Shown: positions 26,547 through 35,680, counted from the first letter of the stretch. The stretch: 64,000 bases of DNA from Clostridium estertheticum (GCF_011065935.2 NZ_JAAMNH020000001.1:5291001-5355000), one strand, 5' to 3'. Notes: generated by a model not told the origin, from the letters alone. Numbers and translations are program-made.

Positions 26547-26855
26547 ATGAAAATATTAAACGTTAATACTATTACAGAAAAAACTATGAGGAAAGCACTA
26601 TTCACAGAAGGTACAATGGACGCAGGTATTTTATTCTATGAACCAGGTGAAACAATGACCCCTCATAAACATTCAAATTTAGATGAAATATTCTATGTAG
26701 TTAGTGGTGATGGAATAATAACTGTAGATGGTGAAGACATTTCAATTAAAGAGAATGATGTAATCCTATCCCCAAATGAAGAAAGCCATGGATTTACAAA
26801 TAATGGACACAATAAATTAGTTGTTTTACAAGTAAAAAACACTATTGTAAAGTAA
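26547..26855 (+). CDS. Single-domain cupin protein
   Basis: A 102-residue beta-barrel protein with both cupin motifs (PHKHSNLDEIFYVVSGDGII, then NEESHGFTNNG) and metal-binding histidines retained. Function ranges from small-molecule binding to dioxygenase or isomerase. Divergent from HxlR, and about 100 bases before the permease on the same strand. Ribosome site TAGGAGATGAACG. Confidence 0.88.
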   Translation: MKILNVNTITEKTMRKALFTEGTMDAGILFYEPGETMTPHKHSNLDEIFYVVSGDGIITVDGEDISIKENDVILSPNEESHGFTNNGHNKLVVLQVKNTIVK

Positions 26856-26962
26856 ATGTAATATTTATAAGCATTAGAATAAAAGCCTATTAGGTGCTTT
26901 TATTTTAATGCTTACTATGTCAAAACTATAATAATTAAAATATATATGAAAGGGTGTATTAT

Positions 26963-27385
26963 ATGTATTATATGTCCATAATAATCGCAATCTTAGCAAC
27001 TGTATTATATAATATCAGCCAAAAATCTATTAGTGGATCAATAAATCCGTTTATTTCCATGGTAGTTACATATATTATTGCAATAGTAGTCTCTATATTG
27101 GCAATGATTATATTTCCAATGAATAATAGTATTTCAAGTTCTTTAAAGCAATTAAACTGGGCAAGTTATGTATTAGGACTATCTGCATTTGGATTAGAAA
27201 TAGGATATTTATACGTCTATAGAAGCGGATGGAATATAGCCATTGCTCCTATTTATGTAAGTATAATTTCAACAATCTTGTTAATTATACTTGGTATTAT
27301 TTTCTATAAAACTAAGATATCTTTTACTAATGGCCTAGGGATATTCTTAAGTATAATAGGTTTAGTCTTAATGAATAAGAAATAA
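26963..27385 (+). CDS. Half-size EamA/DMT permease
   Basis: A 140-residue protein with four or five membrane segments, as in SMR-like or half-EamA transporters that work as dimers. The ATG at 26963 is preferred: AGGGTG ends 6 bases before it, while the GTG at 26954 lies inside that site. Ends in FLSIIGLVLMNKK as in the EamA family. Substrate unknown. Confidence 0.78.
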   Translation: MYYMSIIIAILATVLYNISQKSISGSINPFISMVVTYIIAIVVSILAMIIFPMNNSISSSLKQLNWASYVLGLSAFGLEIGYLYVYRSGWNIAIAPIYVSIISTILLIILGIIFYKTKISFTNGLGIFLSIIGLVLMNKK

Positions 27386-27578
27386 TTAAATATTGGAATC
27401 TATTCCACGTTAACATTGATTATTTTTATTATGTTCATTATGAATTATTACTAAATGGTATAAGTGGGGCTTACTTAAGTGCAGTAAGTCGCATTTTATT
27501 AATGCAATATCAAAGATGGGTTTGTATTGCATTCATCTAAATTTAAAGTCTTACAATGTAGATACTAAAAAGTCTACG

Positions 27579-27599
27579 TTACTTGTGATACGGTTCACC
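27579..27599 (-). repeat. att-like site A (rlmH 3'-end core)
   Basis: On the minus strand the seven codons GGT GAA CCG TAT CAC AAG TAA read G-E-P-Y-H-K-stop, the exact end of RlmH. It differs from the resident rlmH end at 4 of 21 bases, all third codon positions. The right flank (CCGTATCC, then CAAGTGAGGTTTTT) and the left flank (AAAGTCTACG) are the ends of two different cassettes. Confidence 0.75.
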
Positions 27600-27655
27600 G
27601 TATCCATTGCAAGTGAGGTTTTTATTTATCTTTTTAAGTATATACTTCTTTTCCC

Positions 27656-28699
27656 TTATAGTTTTTTCCACTTAGAATTTCTTCCCTTACCTACAGCTTC
27701 TATTTTCCCTTCAACTCTCAACTTTCCAAACACTCTATTTATAGTGGCTTCTCCTACATCTGGACATATAGTTCTTATTTCATTCTTAGTAAAATATCCT
27801 AACTTCCCTTGTATAGCCATTTCTATTCTTTCGCTCTTACTGCCCTTAGTATTTTCAATACAGCCTACTCTATCCTCTAATTCCTTATATGCTTTTATAA
27901 TAACGCCAAGAAAATATTCAAGCCATATGTACAAATTATTTTTCCCATCATGCCATAACATCGATGATTTATTCAGTGCTTCATAGTAAGTTTCTTTACT
28001 ATCCTCAATAATTTTTTCTAAACTAATAAATCTTCCAACCTCAAAACCACTTTGATACAAAAGTAAAAGTGTTAATAATCTAGACATTCTTCCATTTCCA
28101 TCATTAAAAGGATGGATGCAAAGAAAATCTAATATAAATGCGGCTATTAAAACTAATGGCTCTATCTCTTCTTTTGCAATTTCCTTTCTATATTCTTCAC
28201 AAAGCCTTTCCATATAACTTGGTGTGCTAAAAGCATCCACAGGCTTAAACCTGATATTGCTAGTTCCATTAGGTAATATTTCTTCAATCACATTATCAGT
28301 ATTTTTATAGTTTCCACCATTAGCTGATGAAAATTTGTATAAATCTCTATGTAATTGTAATAATACAGATGATTTTATAGGTATAGCATCAAAAGCACTG
28401 TGAATAGTATTTAATACATCCCTATACCCAGCTATCTCACTTTCACTTCTATCTCTTGGTTCTATTTTCTTATCCATTATTTCACGCAATCTTTTATTCG
28501 AAGTATAAATACCTTCTATTCTATTAGATGATTCTGCACTTTGTATAATTGCTACATCTTTAAGTGTATTTAATATTTGAGGTGATTGCTTTTTATACAA
28601 ATCTTGCTTTCCCTTATATTCATTTATAGTAGTTAACATTCTCACTATACTCATAGGTAAAGCTAAGTTATTCAATTTATTCTTTTCAAAAGAAATCAT
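27656..28699 (-). CDS. Fic-domain protein, class II, with C-terminal winged helix
   Basis: A 347-residue probable AMPylase. The Fic active-site loop HPFNDGNGRMSR is intact (from residue 196). The inhibitory motif S-x-x-x-E-G is at residues 58-63 in the N-terminal part, which defines class II. A winged-helix region follows (about 290-345). The ATG at 28697-28699 with GAGGGAG upstream is preferred to the start 42 bases earlier. A perfect 15-bp hairpin lies 50 bases upstream and could be an operator for self-control. No Fic antitoxin gene adjoins. Confidence 0.9.
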   Translation of the reverse strand: MISFEKNKLNNLALPMSIVRMLTTINEYKGKQDLYKKQSPQILNTLKDVAIIQSAESSNRIEGIYTSNKRLREIMDKKIEPRDRSESEIAGYRDVLNTIHSAFDAIPIKSSVLLQLHRDLYKFSSANGGNYKNTDNVIEEILPNGTSNIRFKPVDAFSTPSYMERLCEEYRKEIAKEEIEPLVLIAAFILDFLCIHPFNDGNGRMSRLLTLLLLYQSGFEVGRFISLEKIIEDSKETYYEALNKSSMLWHDGKNNLYIWLEYFLGVIIKAYKELEDRVGCIENTKGSKSERIEMAIQGKLGYFTKNEIRTICPDVGEATINRVFGKLRVEGKIEAVGKGRNSKWKKL

Positions 28700-28749
28700 T
28701 ATACATTCTCCCTCGTTTATATTATATTTTATTATTATCATTTTAGCAC

Positions 28750-28783
28750 AAACATAATCATTTTTGCTAAAATGATTATGTTT
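28750..28783. promoter_or_regulatory. Perfect 15-bp inverted repeat upstream of fic
   Basis: Arms 28750-28764 and 28769-28783 (AAACATAATCATTTT) with a TGCT loop. It lies in the fic promoter region; either an operator bound by the Fic winged helix or an mRNA hairpin. Confidence 0.5.
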
Positions 28784-28810
28784 ATTGTTGATATAATATA
28801 TTTAAATTTA

Positions 28811-28850
28811 AATAAACCTTATCATTTAACAGGAAATGATAAGGTTTATT
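28811..28850 (-). terminator. Terminator after the XRE-TPR gene
   Basis: A perfect 17-bp stem (28811-28827 with 28834-28850) with a 6-base loop lies downstream of the gene ending at 28994. The T-run is weak (TTTAAATTT). Confidence 0.6.
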
Positions 28851-28993
28851 CTTAATGTGAAATTATTTTAATTTTTATTTTAAAATTTTTACTTTATTAA
28901 ATTATAAATTGGAATTTGTCAGTTTCGTGTTATGCTAATAAGCTAGCCAATAATTAGTTATTCTAATTAAGTTAAAAATATTATCCTTCAAGT

Positions 28994-29779
28994 TTATGAA
29001 GAAGCTACATCAAGGTATTGCGTTAGCAATTCTATTTTTTCTTTTAAATCATCATTCGAAGTTGTATTCGGTCCAATAGCAATTATTTTACCGCTACTTG
29101 AATGCCTACATTTTTTAGAATCTTCAATTTTTTCACAGATTGCAGATATAACAGCGATTATCCCTTTTTTCAATTCAATAATATAATCATCCTCAATAAA
29201 CATTTCTGGTAATAGAATCTCTCTACACTCCCAAACGTGAGGTAGTGTCTTAGCTAATTTTATAGCCTTTTCATCTTCATTTATTTTCAAATATAGAAAA
29301 CAAAGATTTGCTTTAGTTGTACTTCTAATTTTTTCATTTGTACTATTCAAAAGCACACGTTCAGATAGTGCAATAGCTTCATTAACTAACTCATATTCTG
29401 TATCCGTGTTGATTTTTAACGTTAATGCTAATGCAAGTTCAGACAAAAATCCATAATTGTTAGGATATACTTTTATTGCCTCCCTAAGCGTTTGAATAGC
29501 TTCGTCAATCATCCCTTTTGACTCATATTCATGGACGCTAGAAAATGTGCTGTTAATTTTTTCGACATTTCGAATTTCATCCATCCCCATCAATTCATCA
29601 ATTGATACATTATAGTAATTTGCAATGCTTGGAAGCATGGTGATATCTGGATAAGTCGAGTTGTTCTCCCAACGGCTAATTGCTTGAGGAGATACACCGA
29701 ATACCTCTGCAAGCTTTTCCTGTGTAAGTTCATTTTTAATTCTAAGTTTTCGAAGATTTTCACCAATTCTGATTTGCAT
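28994..29779 (-). CDS. XRE-family regulator with TPR-like C-terminus
   Basis: A 261-residue protein: Cro/CI helix-turn-helix at residues 5-60 (LTQEKLAEVFGVSPQAISRWENNSTYPD) and helical repeats from about 75 to 230 typical of TPR domains. The start is the ATG at 29777-29779, 8 bases after GGAG. Such proteins act as regulators, often paired with peptides. There is no clear partner gene here. Confidence 0.85.
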   Translation of the reverse strand: MQIRIGENLRKLRIKNELTQEKLAEVFGVSPQAISRWENNSTYPDITMLPSIANYYNVSIDELMGMDEIRNVEKINSTFSSVHEYESKGMIDEAIQTLREAIKVYPNNYGFLSELALALTLKINTDTEYELVNEAIALSERVLLNSTNEKIRSTTKANLCFLYLKINEDEKAIKLAKTLPHVWECREILLPEMFIEDDYIIELKKGIIAVISAICEKIEDSKKCRHSSSGKIIAIGPNTTSNDDLKEKIELLTQYLDVASS

Positions 29780-29938
29780 AATCATTACTCCTTTATATTT
29801 TTTATAAGCTTCTATGAATAACGATACTACAAACAGCTTACAATCACCATTACTCATTTGTTGAGTAAAAAACAACTAAATTACTACTTTACAATAACTA
29901 AATCTTGGCATAAAAAAAGACGCATATATTTATGCGCC

Positions 29939-30052
29939 TTATGTTCCAATGTTTCGCGATTCACAACGTGTGTCATTATTCAATAATTCTAGCCATGATG
30001 CCAACCCGCTGTCATACAAAGAAATCTGTGGAATCTTCGGTCCATCTCCAAT
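29939..30052 (-). pseudogene. Possible C-terminal gene scrap
   Basis: Thirty-seven codons (GPKIPQISLYDSGLASWLELL, then NNDTRCESRNIGT) form an open tail with richer G+C than its surroundings, but no start or ribosome site. It looks like the end of a deleted gene of unknown type. A CGCATA/TATGCG hairpin follows at about 29921-29936. Confidence 0.3.
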
Positions 30053-30088
30053 TCAATAAGTATAAATATAAGAGTATGAACAAAATCT

Positions 30089-30685
30089 TTACTCAGGTTT
30101 TTTACTGTTCAAGAATAAAATCATATAGTATTCATCAGCATAAGTTCCATCACCATATTTCAATGCATGTTTCTTTGTACCATAAATCTCAAAACCTAAA
30201 CTTTTATACATCGAAACAGCACGATTATTTTGAGCAACAACTTCAAGCTCAAGTTGTTCAACACCCTTTTCTTTACACCAATTAATACATTCCTGCATCA
30301 TTTTCTTCCCAATTCCTTTGTTCCAATAATCCTTCATCACTGCAATACCCATTGCTGCTCTGTGAAGATACCTTTTTTTATTTTGAATTAATCCAACTGA
30401 ACAATTCGCTATAATTCTACCGTCTAATTCTGCAATTAGAAAACGGATATTCTCATCGTTCGTACAATTCTTAATAAATTCTCTTTCTTGTTCCACTGTG
30501 AAATTAAATTCATCAGATTCACGTGCCAAGAATTTAGTTTCACCATCAACAGTTTGCATTTGATTTATTAAACCTTGTGCATCACCTGGTTCTGGAATTC
30601 GTATAATAAGTTGTTGATCCTCGTTTAATAAGTACTCTTTTCTGTAAAGTTCCTTAGAACCCTCATTATTTTGGTGGTTACCCAT
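30089..30685 (-). CDS. GNAT N-acetyltransferase
   Basis: A 198-residue acetyl-CoA-dependent acetyltransferase. The acetyl-CoA loop (MKDYWNKGIGKKMMQECINWCKEKG) and the C-terminal NNRAVSMYKSLGFEIYG are intact. The N-terminus carries about 15 extra residues compared with usual relatives. It starts at 30685 after GGGGGAAATTATT. A 40-codon frame with its own strong ribosome site overlaps its 5' end. Substrate unknown. Confidence 0.9.
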   Translation of the reverse strand: MGNHQNNEGSKELYRKEYLLNEDQQLIIRIPEPGDAQGLINQMQTVDGETKFLARESDEFNFTVEQEREFIKNCTNDENIRFLIAELDGRIIANCSVGLIQNKKRYLHRAAMGIAVMKDYWNKGIGKKMMQECINWCKEKGVEQLELEVVAQNNRAVSMYKSLGFEIYGTKKHALKYGDGTYADEYYMILFLNSKKPE

Positions 30686-30747
30686 AATAATTTCCCCCGC
30701 TTCTTAATTATTGTGTCATTGATAATATCGCTAATATCACTTTCCAT
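30625..30747 (-). other. Overlapping 40-codon ORF with strong ribosome site
   Basis: AAGAGGAGGTGGTTAC precedes an ATG at 30745-30747 opening MESDISDIINDTIIKKRGKL and running in another frame into the GNAT gene. It could be a leader ORF coupling translation of the acetyltransferase, or show a frameshift in an originally longer gene. Confidence 0.35.
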
Positions 30748-31034
30748 GTAACCACCTCCTCTTATTATTAACTATTATACTATATCAATTTAGGTTATGA
30801 TAGGTTCAACGACAGATTATCCTAAATTTATTTTTTTAGTAAATATTATACTAAGTAAAGGTACTTGAAAGGATATTTCACTTGGATGTAGTTGAAAAAG
30901 CATCCATAAGTATTATAAATAATTCTAAGCTTATGCATAAGAAAAAAATAACTGATAATTAATCGAGATTTTCATGTCGGAGGCGAGGTTTACCTTACCA
31001 CTATGCCTTCATCCAACTTTAGTAAAAACCCCAT

Positions 31035-31055
31035 TTATTTATGGTACGGTTCTCC
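31035..31055 (-). repeat. att-like site B (rlmH 3'-end core)
   Basis: All 21 bases equal the resident rlmH end (37991-38011) and encode G-E-P-Y-H-K-stop. The right flank CCGTAAC, then AAATGAGGTTTTT, pairs with the core to form a hairpin. The left flank AAAAACCCCA is the end of cassette 2. Site lies in a 440-base gene-free stretch. Confidence 0.8.
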
Positions 31056-31129
31056 GTAACTACTCTAAATGAGGTTTTTCCATTTTATTCTTATGCAAAT
31101 GCTCGTAATCTCCCCGAAATTGAGATTCA

Positions 31130-32128
31130 CTATACACAATTCTCAAACATTGGTTCAATATACTCTTTAATAAGTTTTATTCTATCCTTAGCACGTGGCA
31201 TAAAAAGAGAAGCAATAGAAACTACCATTTTTTTCTTTGTATTGACATAAATCACATTTCCTCCATCTCCCAAAGCTGCATAGATATGTTCTTTATCATC
31301 AATAATCCACCACAGATAGCCATACGACAGCTTGCCCCATCGGCTATGTTCTTTTGTACTCTCATCTATCCACCATGCCGGTATAATTTGTTTATCCTTC
31401 CATATTCCGCCGTCTAAGTACAACTGACCTATTTTTGCCATATCCATAGGGGTCAAGGTAAGACCCCAGCCTGCTGTATTTACACCCTGAGGGTCGGCAG
31501 CCCAACCGCTAACATTTTTATCTTTGAAAAAAGCAAGATGTTCTTCTTTATTGTTTAACATCACATTGTGTCCAACATGAATTTCCAATGGGGAGAATAA
31601 ATTTTCTGTTGCAAAATCAAAGACTGATTGTCCTGTTGCTTTTACAAGAACGCCCGACAGAATGTGTACTCCTATGATAGCAGAATACATAAATTGTCCC
31701 ACCTGCCCTTTACCTCCTAGTAAATCCAGTGCAGCTTTTATCCAGTTATCGCTTGTAAAAAACTTCTCGTATGGTTCCAATTTATATTTATACGGGGCTG
31801 TCATAGTGAGCATATTCTTAATGGTGATGCTTTGTATTGTTTTTTCGCCAATGGGAATCAAATAATCTGGGAAAAAGTCCAATACTTTCTGGTCTATACT
31901 TTTGATATGCCCATTCTCTATGGCGATACCAATCAATGCAGAAAAAATACTTTTTGTTACCGATGCTACATGAACGGCGTTAGCAGCTATATATTCATTA
32001 AAGTAGTTTTCATATAGTTTTTTACCGTTTTTCAGTACAATTATGCCCGTAGTGTTGTTATAACTACTGTTTATTATCTTTTCCAACCCTATCTTTTTTC
32101 TTTGATTCATCTGCGTTTCAAAATTCAT
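31130..32128 (-). CDS. Beta-lactamase-family serine hydrolase
   Basis: A 332-residue class C beta-lactamase/esterase-fold protein. The catalytic S-x-x-K is in ASVTKSIFSALIG (about residue 55-60), and GWGLTLTPMDMAKIGQLYLDGG is typical. It has no signal peptide, so it is likely a cytoplasmic esterase or antibiotic-modifying enzyme rather than a secreted beta-lactamase. Its start overlaps the end of the UvrA-like gene by 4 bases (translational coupling). Confidence 0.88.
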   Translation of the reverse strand: MNFETQMNQRKKIGLEKIINSSYNNTTGIIVLKNGKKLYENYFNEYIAANAVHVASVTKSIFSALIGIAIENGHIKSIDQKVLDFFPDYLIPIGEKTIQSITIKNMLTMTAPYKYKLEPYEKFFTSDNWIKAALDLLGGKGQVGQFMYSAIIGVHILSGVLVKATGQSVFDFATENLFSPLEIHVGHNVMLNNKEEHLAFFKDKNVSGWAADPQGVNTAGWGLTLTPMDMAKIGQLYLDGGIWKDKQIIPAWWIDESTKEHSRWGKLSYGYLWWIIDDKEHIYAALGDGGNVIYVNTKKKMVVSIASLFMPRAKDRIKLIKEYIEPMFENCV

Positions 32129-34410
32129 GCAAGATACCTCCCTGTCTTGGAATTGGGATTGTCTCTCAGTTGCTGCGGTGTTCCTTTTGCAATGATCTCA
32201 CCACCCTTGTCCCCACCTTCCGGACCAAGTTCAATGACATAATCACAGTTCTTTAAAACCTCTACATTGTGTTCAATGACAATCACCGAATTGCCGCTGA
32301 CAACCAGTTGATTTAATAGCTGTAGTAGCAATGCTGTATCATATAAGCTAAGTCCGGTGGTTGGCTCATCTAACACATAGAGCATATTGCCCTTTAACTG
32401 CCGTCCCAGCTCTTTGGCAAGCTTCACTCTCTGTGCCTCACCACCACTTAAAGAAGACGATGGCTGGCCAAGCGTTAAGTACCCCATGCCCGTCTGCTCT
32501 AAGATACACAGTGGTTTCACAATGCTATTTTGATCTGAAAAGAATGAAATGGCTTCGGAAATACTCATCGCCAATACATCGGCAATGGTTTTTCCGTTAT
32601 AATCTACGGAAAGGCTTTCTTCATTAAACCGCTTACCATGACACACCTGGCAAAGCTTATCTACGGAAAAATCAAAGGTCAGAAAGATCCTTTCATTACC
32701 ACTACCGCCACAGCCTTGACATGCCCCTTTCGAATGAAACGAAAAATGTCCGGCACTCATGTTTCTTATTTTTGCCTCCGCCTGTTTGGCAAAAAGTTCT
32801 CGGATTTTATCCCAGATACCAATATAAGAGGCAGGCGTAGAATTGACACTTCTTCCAATCGGCTCCTGAGATATCTTTGCAAAACCACTAATCCGTTCTA
32901 CTCCTGCTATACCCTTTGCATGACCATATTTTCTGGCACTGGCAAGACGTTTCAAAAGCGTCGCCTCAATCAGAGAACTCTTACCACTTCCGGATAATCC
33001 AGCAATACCAACCATGACATGAAGTGGAAATACTACTGTTAAGTCCTTTAAATAATGGGTATGGGCATGTTCCAAGATAAGACAGTCCTTTTTAACAAAG
33101 GTATGCTTCCTGATCGTCCGTGACCGCATCAAACATTTGCCAGAAAGATACTGACTAAGCAGAGTATCCGCCTTTTCGTATTCTCCATAATCCCCCTGAT
33201 AGACCACTGTTCCTCCTTCTACACCTGCCTTAGGGCCAATCTCGATAATATGGTCGGCATGACTAATCATCTCTTTATCATGCTCCACTACAATTACTGT
33301 ATTCCCAAGGTCTCTTAAGTTCTTTACCCCTAGGATCATGCTTTGCTTCTCCGATGGATGTAATCCTGCCATCGGTTCATCAAAGACATAAATCAGGGAA
33401 TCCAGTCTAGACTCTAGATGGAGATGGAGAAAAGTGCGCTGTACCTCGCCACCACTTAAGGAAGCCATCTCACGGTAAAGAGTCAGATGACCTAAGCGAA
33501 ACTGGATCAGATGCTTTAATTTCTCCTTCACATTCTTTACCACGTTCTTGCCAAACTGAGATAGTTCTTCCGCTGGTATTTCATTCAAGAAATAAAGAAG
33601 AGCAGACAGTGTCATCTGTCCCAGCTCACCAATCTGCTTTCTATGAAGAACAACTTCTCTTGCTTCTCGACCGATTCGCTGTCCATGACAATCTGGACAA
33701 ATGGTCTTCGCATAGACTTCTTCCACATCCTCGCCCTTTTCATAAGCATTTCTTAGTATCCGTTCTAAACAGTAGCTTTGTTTTCCATTTTCATAGGTTC
33801 CATAGACCACTTGGCCTCGAATATCTTCTGGAAGTTCCCAGAATGGAGTCTCAAAATACATACCGTATTTCTTCTTTAGAATTCGTAAGAAACCTGCTGT
33901 TACCTGCAGGCTCTCATAGACCTCCAAAAGGGATGTTGTTTTATCTGGAATCAACTGCTCCAGATTGATATTATAATAAGAACCTCTACCCTGACAGCTA
34001 AGACACATACCATCAACCGTTGTATAGAGAAAACTGCCTGGGGAGAGATGTTCACTCTCCTCTAAAGCTTTTCCATCACTGGCATAAACAAGAGCCAGTT
34101 GGTTTAGAATTCCGGTCTTTGTGCCAACTGTAGAACGGGGGTTGCTCTGCCGGATTGTATTCTGGTGTACCGCCACCGTTGGGCCGATGCCTTCCATCAT
34201 ATCGAACCGGTCCTCATTATCAAGTCCAGCCAGAATGCCAATGGACTTTAGATACTGGTTCTTGCCTTCTTCAAATATAATATCAAATGCAAGACTGGAT
34301 TTACCGGAACCACTGATTCCTGTAATGACCACCAGTTGCTGCTTGGGAATCGTTATATTGATATTTTTCAGATTATGTATTCGTGCTCCTTGAATCTTGA
34401 TTTCTTCCAT
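32125..34410 (-). CDS. UvrA-like twin ATPase (drug-resistance type)
   Basis: A 761-residue ABC ATPase related to UvrA but about 180 residues shorter than true UvrA. Two Walker A motifs (GISGSGKSSLAFD, GLSGSGKSSLIEA), two LSGGE signatures (SLSGGEVQR, SLSGGEAQR) and two zinc-binding sets (CLSCQGRG/CPDCHGQR, CQGCGGSG/CQVCHGKR). Missing length falls where UvrB binding would lie, so it resembles the UvrA2/DrrC group linked to DNA-binding-drug tolerance. Middle gene of the cassette 3 operon, after an AraC-GyrI regulator. Confidence 0.9.
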   Translation of the reverse strand: MEEIKIQGARIHNLKNINITIPKQQLVVITGISGSGKSSLAFDIIFEEGKNQYLKSIGILAGLDNEDRFDMMEGIGPTVAVHQNTIRQSNPRSTVGTKTGILNQLALVYASDGKALEESEHLSPGSFLYTTVDGMCLSCQGRGSYYNINLEQLIPDKTTSLLEVYESLQVTAGFLRILKKKYGMYFETPFWELPEDIRGQVVYGTYENGKQSYCLERILRNAYEKGEDVEEVYAKTICPDCHGQRIGREAREVVLHRKQIGELGQMTLSALLYFLNEIPAEELSQFGKNVVKNVKEKLKHLIQFRLGHLTLYREMASLSGGEVQRTFLHLHLESRLDSLIYVFDEPMAGLHPSEKQSMILGVKNLRDLGNTVIVVEHDKEMISHADHIIEIGPKAGVEGGTVVYQGDYGEYEKADTLLSQYLSGKCLMRSRTIRKHTFVKKDCLILEHAHTHYLKDLTVVFPLHVMVGIAGLSGSGKSSLIEATLLKRLASARKYGHAKGIAGVERISGFAKISQEPIGRSVNSTPASYIGIWDKIRELFAKQAEAKIRNMSAGHFSFHSKGACQGCGGSGNERIFLTFDFSVDKLCQVCHGKRFNEESLSVDYNGKTIADVLAMSISEAISFFSDQNSIVKPLCILEQTGMGYLTLGQPSSSLSGGEAQRVKLAKELGRQLKGNMLYVLDEPTTGLSLYDTALLLQLLNQLVVSGNSVIVIEHNVEVLKNCDYVIELGPEGGDKGGEIIAKGTPQQLRDNPNSKTGRYLA

Positions 34411-34440
34411 ATGCTCACCTCTGAATTGATTTGCAGCATG

Positions 34441-35370
34441 TTAGAAATGAATGGGCTCAATGGGAACGTAGATGTCCAACTCATGGATATGACTCTCATC
34501 GGCATGCACATCGTTGCGATACACTTCAAATGGACAGTAGTTTCTAGGAACATAACCACTGCCCGTGATCCACTCCTGATACATGTAATTCCAGGCATCA
34601 CTGTACTGTTCCTGCTGAATCCGAAAATGTCCCACCGCATACAGACCGCCTTCTAATTTCATCACTCCAAGAATTCCGTCTTCCTGAATCCGAATATCCT
34701 TTGGCACCGTTAGACACAGACTGGTACGGAACTGGCTCTCCTCTCCAAATTCCGGATTGTCATGATACATAGCAAGCCACCAGTTCTCACCATCCACAAT
34801 AAGGTGCTGCTTCTTTGCATAAGCAAATAACGTCTGGATCAGATTGACATACTCTTTCGCTAATGTCTCATATGTACCTGTATGTCTCACATAAGCCACC
34901 TGTTTTTCCTCCAGATTTGTTATGGTAATCTTCACGGTCACGGGAAAGGGATTGCCTGCCCATTCTTTCTTTGCTGTGTTCTTATTATACTCAGACAATA
35001 AAAAAGAATCTTTGCAATTCTTGCTATATTCCTTCCGGTATTCTCTTGGACTAGTGCCATAATAATTCTTAAAAGCCCGGGAGAATACGGCTGAATCCGT
35101 ATAGCCCAGTTCATAGGCAATGTCCGTCATATTTTTATCGTTCCGGTGTGCCAGCAAAAAAAGTGCATTCTCCATGCGAATCCTGTTCACATAATGGGCT
35201 AAGGACTCATGTAACATGCCCTGAAATATCCGGCTGAAATGATATTTGGAAAACCCGGCGGCATTGGAAAGCTCCTCAATGGACAGGGGCTGTCCTATAT
35301 GATGCCCAATGTAATCCTGCACTTTATGAATTCTTCGTATGTACTCTTCCTGAGACTTCTGTTCTGACAT
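34441..35370 (-). CDS. AraC-family regulator with GyrI-like effector domain
   Basis: A 309-residue activator: AraC double helix-turn-helix at residues 10-110 (LSIEELSNAAGFSKYHFSRIFQG; MTDIAYELGYTDSAVFSRAFKNYYG), then a GyrI/SbmC-like ligand domain at about 150-309. First gene of the UvrA-like operon, 30 bases upstream of it, so it probably senses the toxin that the operon resists, as Rob/TipA-type regulators do. Confidence 0.92.
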   Translation of the reverse strand: MSEQKSQEEYIRRIHKVQDYIGHHIGQPLSIEELSNAAGFSKYHFSRIFQGMLHESLAHYVNRIRMENALFLLAHRNDKNMTDIAYELGYTDSAVFSRAFKNYYGTSPREYRKEYSKNCKDSFLLSEYNKNTAKKEWAGNPFPVTVKITITNLEEKQVAYVRHTGTYETLAKEYVNLIQTLFAYAKKQHLIVDGENWWLAMYHDNPEFGEESQFRTSLCLTVPKDIRIQEDGILGVMKLEGGLYAVGHFRIQQEQYSDAWNYMYQEWITGSGYVPRNYCPFEVYRNDVHADESHIHELDIYVPIEPIHF

Positions 35371-35655
35371 ATCATCCCCTCCTGTTCCTGTTAATCCCAG
35401 TATAACAAAAATGTTATTTCTTGACGAATCAATCTTAACAGACTAAAGCGAAGAATGCATTACCATTTAAAGGTAAAAACATCCGTGATACCGAACGAAT
35501 GCAGACAACCTGCAGACGTTTCAGTGGCTTACTCCTTTAGATTCAAGTTTTATCTGATATGTTATTTATAAATAATCTCCCCTACAACTTACTATTTGTC
35601 TAACACTTGAAAACTATTTTTCTCTTTTATTGTAACATATTTTGTAAATTTATTA

Positions 35656-35680
35656 TTACTTATGATACGGTATTTTCGCC
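35656..35680 (-). repeat. Degenerate rlmH-end site
   Basis: On the minus strand CCG TAT CAT AAG TAA encodes P-Y-H-K-stop, and GGCGAA stands before it but separated by four extra bases. It lies about 55 bases left of site C. It may be a decayed fifth att site; chance is possible. Confidence 0.3.

Larger units (their letters stand above)
24384..27578. mobile_element. Putative rlmH-type cassette 1 (MFS/HxlR/cupin/EamA)
   Basis: The block is bounded on the left by AACGTAGACTTT and on the right by the inverted AAAGTCTACGTT next to att site A. It carries an MFS transporter, an HxlR regulator, a cupin and a small EamA permease. The left att core is not visible, so this is the least certain of the four blocks. 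There is no recombinase. Confidence 0.45.
27600..31034. mobile_element. Putative rlmH-type cassette 2 (Fic/XRE-TPR/GNAT)
   Basis: It lies between att sites A and B. Its ends are inverted relatives: left CAAGTGAGGTTTTTA (27610-27624), right, as reverse complement, TAAATGGGGTTTTTA (31023-31037). Contents: a Fic protein, an XRE-TPR regulator, a GNAT and gene scraps, all on the minus strand. Confidence 0.6.

Noticed and set aside
31130..32128. Secreted beta-lactamase conferring penicillin resistance
   Set aside because: No signal peptide or lipobox; only the fold and S-x-x-K are shown. Called a serine hydrolase instead.
32125..34410. True nucleotide-excision-repair UvrA
   Set aside because: The protein is about 180 residues shorter than UvrA, lies in an operon with a drug-type regulator and a serine hydrolase, and has foreign composition; the UvrA2/DrrC type fits better.
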